Position numbers and translations under genes: made by a program
Shown: positions 34,395 through 37,172 of the stretch, piece by piece
Layout of the letters: each line of letters opens with the position of its first letter
Position numbering within the stretch: position 1 is the first letter of the stretch
The notes under the pieces: model-generated
Told to the model about the DNA's origin: nothing
Seen by the model: the letters and a program-made list of their open reading frames with translations, nothing else
Database searches by the model: none
Source of the DNA: Nanobdellota archaeon
GTDB lineage: Archaea > Nanobdellota > Nanobdellia > Pacearchaeales > GW2011-AR1
Assembly: GCA_030641715.1 (NCBI GenBank)
Contig: DAOWGX010000021.1
Location: forward strand, 1-37,172
Reading direction: 5' to 3'
Length of the DNA stretch: 37,172 nt

Positions 34395-34582
34395 TGCCAG
34401 TTTGTTCGTTTTGTAAAAGCGCGTATAATTTTCCTAAGGGGACTACAGTGGTTCAGAAGGATAGTTCTGTGAAGTATTATTGTTCTTCGAAATGTCGGAA
34501 GAATTCGGAGATGGGTCGGCTTGCTAAGAAGACTGAGTGGGTGAAGAAGTCCGAGGTTGTTAAGGCTGGGAAGAAGAAGTAG
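34394..34582 (+). CDS. rpl24e: Ribosomal protein L24e
   Basis: MPVCSFCKSAYNFPKGTTVVQKDSSVKYYCSSKCRKN zinc-binding CxxC...CxxxC. Confidence 0.94.
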   Translation: MPVCSFCKSAYNFPKGTTVVQKDSSVKYYCSSKCRKNSEMGRLAKKTEWVKKSEVVKAGKKK

Positions 34583-34640
34583 TTGTTCAAATTTTATTTT
34601 TTATCTAAATATTTATAAATAATCCTTTTGTTTATGAGAT

Positions 34641-35975
34641 ATGGTGATGTTGTCTACTTTGGATTTTGTTTTGATTTTTGTTTATTTTGCTGTATTACTT
34701 ATTATTGGTTATTTTAGTTCAAGGAAACAGAAAGATGAAGATTATTTGATTGCCGAGAGGAAACTGGGAACATTGTCTACTATGGCTACGATTAATGCGA
34801 GTAAGACTGGAGCTATTTTGATGGCTTTTGTTGCACTTGTTTATCTTTGGGGTTTTTCAGCGATTTGGTATTTTGTTGGAATGGTTATTGGTATATTGAT
34901 GTTTCTTCCGTTTGCTTTAAAATTAAAGGAAAATTCCAAACAAAAATTTTATACTCTTGCAGATTATTTTAAGTATAATTATGGAAAGAAATCCGCGATT
35001 TTTGCATCTTTACTTTCTATTTTTATGATGTTTGGATTTTTTGTTATTAACTTAATTGCTGGAACAAAATTGTTTATGTTTTTTAGTGGTTGGGCATTTT
35101 GGTTATGCACGCTTATTATAATGTTTGTTATTTTGGCTTATCTTTTGATGGGGGGGTTTAAGGCAGTTGTTAAAACAGATGTTTTACAATATATCGCTAT
35201 AATTTTTATTCTTGTAATGCTAGCGTTATTGTTGTTTAATGGTTCTTTAATTCCTGTTTCCGAATGGAATATTTTTAGGGCGGATGTCGGCACTATTGTT
35301 GGGTTCTTTTTGATGGGATTATTATTTCCATTTGCGATGCCAGAGTTATGGCAGAGAGTTTATTCTTCGAAAAATAGAAAGACTTTGAGAAATGGATTAT
35401 TATTATCTTCAATTATGTTTGCAGTTGTTGCATTTTTCTTAGCTTTAATTGCATTGACTGTTAAGATTAAATTTCCAGGAGTTGATCCAGATTTGGCTTT
35501 GATACATGGGTTTGCTAATTTATTACCTACTGGACTATTAGGATTATCTGTTGTGTTATTGTTTGCGGCGATTATGAGTTCGTTGGATACCTATATTTTT
35601 ACTGGATCTTCGGCAATCGTGCAAGACTTTTTTGAGTGGGATAAAAAGACTATTGTGAAAAATATTAGGAAAGTTATTTTTATCTTTGCGGTTCTTGGTG
35701 CTATTATTTCTGTTTTGATTCAGAATTTAATAATTGGTTCGTATATTTTTGTAGCGGTTTTAGTAGTCTTAGCCGTTCCGGTAATTGCAACATGGATAAA
35801 TAAGAAAATTAAACAAAGAACTTTGCTTTGGGGATTTTCGGTTGGAACAATTGGGTTTGTGTTATTTTTGATTAAGACTATTTCAAATATTACACCAACG
35901 ATTGTTATTGTGGCACTTTTAGCAACTCTAGTTGGTCTAGGGATTGGGGGAGTTGTTTCTTTATTTGAAAGATAA
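34641..35975 (+). CDS. Sodium:solute symporter (SSS) family transporter
   Basis: Multi-TM; LIIGYFSSRKQKDEDYLIAERKLGTLSTMATINASKTGAILM, GGFKAVVKTDVLQ, FAAIMSSLDTYIFTGSSAIVQDFF. Confidence 0.9.
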   Translation: MVMLSTLDFVLIFVYFAVLLIIGYFSSRKQKDEDYLIAERKLGTLSTMATINASKTGAILMAFVALVYLWGFSAIWYFVGMVIGILMFLPFALKLKENSKQKFYTLADYFKYNYGKKSAIFASLLSIFMMFGFFVINLIAGTKLFMFFSGWAFWLCTLIIMFVILAYLLMGGFKAVVKTDVLQYIAIIFILVMLALLLFNGSLIPVSEWNIFRADVGTIVGFFLMGLLFPFAMPELWQRVYSSKNRKTLRNGLLLSSIMFAVVAFFLALIALTVKIKFPGVDPDLALIHGFANLLPTGLLGLSVVLLFAAIMSSLDTYIFTGSSAIVQDFFEWDKKTIVKNIRKVIFIFAVLGAIISVLIQNLIIGSYIFVAVLVVLAVPVIATWINKKIKQRTLLWGFSVGTIGFVLFLIKTISNITPTIVIVALLATLVGLGIGGVVSLFER

Positions 35976-36075
35976 TTTCTTTCTTCTTTTTTTATCAGCG
36001 TCGATAAATTTGATTTTTCACACCTAAATGTTTATAAAGGATAATCGTTTTTTGGTTGTATAAAGAGGATTAATT

Positions 36076-37172
36076 ATGACTAATAAAGATTATTCAGCAA
36101 AGGATATTACTGTTTTGGAAGGTCTCGAGGCGGTTAGAAAGAGGCCGAGCATGTATATTGGTTCTACTGATAAGTATGGGCTTCATCATCTTGTTTATGA
36201 GGTTGTGGATAATTCCGTTGATGAGCACATGGCGGGAGTTTGTTCTGTGATTGATATTAGGGTTAATAAGGATGGCTCTGTGACGGTTCGCGACGACGGT
36301 AGGGGGATGCCTGTCGATCTTCATCCTGTTTACAAAAGACCGGCGATGGAAATTATTGTTACGAAGTTGCATGCTGGAGGTAAGTTTGATAATAAGTCTT
36401 ATGCGGTTTCGGGAGGGTTGCACGGCGTCGGTATTTCGGTTGTTTCGGCTTTGTCTAAGGACATGACTGTTGAGGTGACTAAGGGTGGGAAGGTTTATGC
36501 TCAGTCTTATTCGGAAGGCAAACCTAAGGCGGATATGAAAATTGTTGGGAATGCTGATGCAGGAAGTCATGGAACTGTGGTTACTTTTATGCCGGATGAT
36601 TCGATTTTCTCGACGGTGGATTTTGATTATAAAACTTTAGCTATAAGATTCAGAGAGACTTGTTTTTTGAATGCGGGTTTGAAGATTATTTTTAGTGATT
36701 TACGGGGAGAGAAGGAAAAGAAGGAAATTTTTTATTATGAGGGTGGTTTGATAGAGTTTGTTAAGTGGTTGAATAAAACGCGGACTCCGATTCATCAGAA
36801 GCCGATTTATTTTAAGAGGGATGACAGCGGGACTGTTGCAGAGGTTGCGATTCAGTATTCGGATTCGTTTAATGAGAATATACAGGGGTTTGTTAATACG
36901 ATTAATACTATCGAGGGTGGGACGCATGTCGCGGGTTTGAAGTCGGCTTTGACGAGGGTGATTAATGATTATGGGACTAAAAAGGGAGTTTTAAAGAAGG
37001 GGCAGAAGTTGACGGGAGATGATGTTCGTGAGGGGATTACGGCGGTTATTTCTTTGAAGATGTCGGAGCCACAGTTTGAGGGTCAGACGAAGACAAAGTT
37101 AGGGAACGGCGAGATTAAGGGAATTATTGAGTCGATGGCGACTTCTGCTTTGAGTGATTTTCTCGAGGAGAA
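36076..37172 (+). CDS. gyrB: DNA gyrase subunit B, N-terminal part (truncated by window end)
   Basis: Manual translation: MTNKDYSAKDITVLEGLEAVRKRPSMYIGSTDKYGLHHLVYEVVDNSVDEHMAG...VRDDGRGMPVDLH...KLHAGGKFDNKSYAVSGGLHGVGISVVSALS...FVNTINTIEGGTHVAGLKSALTRVINDY. Confidence 0.96.
   Translation, partial: MTNKDYSAKDITVLEGLEAVRKRPSMYIGSTDKYGLHHLVYEVVDNSVDEHMAGVCSVIDIRVNKDGSVTVRDDGRGMPVDLHPVYKRPAMEIIVTKLHAGGKFDNKSYAVSGGLHGVGISVVSALSKDMTVEVTKGGKVYAQSYSEGKPKADMKIVGNADAGSHGTVVTFMPDDSIFSTVDFDYKTLAIRFRETCFLNAGLKIIFSDLRGEKEKKEIFYYEGGLIEFVKWLNKTRTPIHQKPIYFKRDDSGTVAEVAIQYSDSFNENIQGFVNTINTIEGGTHVAGLKSALTRVINDYGTKKGVLKKGQKLTGDDVREGITAVISLKMSEPQFEGQTKTKLGNGEIKGIIESMATSALSDFLEE

Noticed and set aside
36094-36570. 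158-aa minus-strand ORF opposite gyrB
   Set aside because: Antisense to highly conserved GyrB sequence; His/Asn/Arg-rich artefact.

Overview
This 37 kb window looks like a gene-dense archaeal chromosome segment, most plausibly DPANN (Woese-/Pacearchaeota-like). Support: archaeal TyrRS, ProRS, Kae1, L7Ae-S28e-L24e, deoxyhypusine synthase, and an intron-containing tRNA with a bulge-helix-bulge-like fold. Housekeeping content also includes thioredoxin reductase, threonine synthase between htpX and lemA, an ISC-type Fe-S operon, a YchF-like GTPase, a UvrD-like helicase with a C-terminal HRDC-like domain, and a partial gyrB. Accessory or unusual content: an OLD-type ATPase/TOPRIM gene beside tRNA-Glu; an AT-rich two-gene unit whose proteins appear to share a C-terminal domain; a bacterial-like DisA diadenylate cyclase overlapping a DHH-DHHA1 phosphoesterase; a ureohydrolase-DHS-decarboxylase operon; a GC-rich hairpin segment inserted in frame in Kae1; a perfect 16-nt palindrome before a Cys-rich HTH gene that opens the ISC operon; partial tRNA sequence copies near three tRNA genes; and a structured intergenic element. 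All calls come from reading the sequence. No database search or folding program was run.
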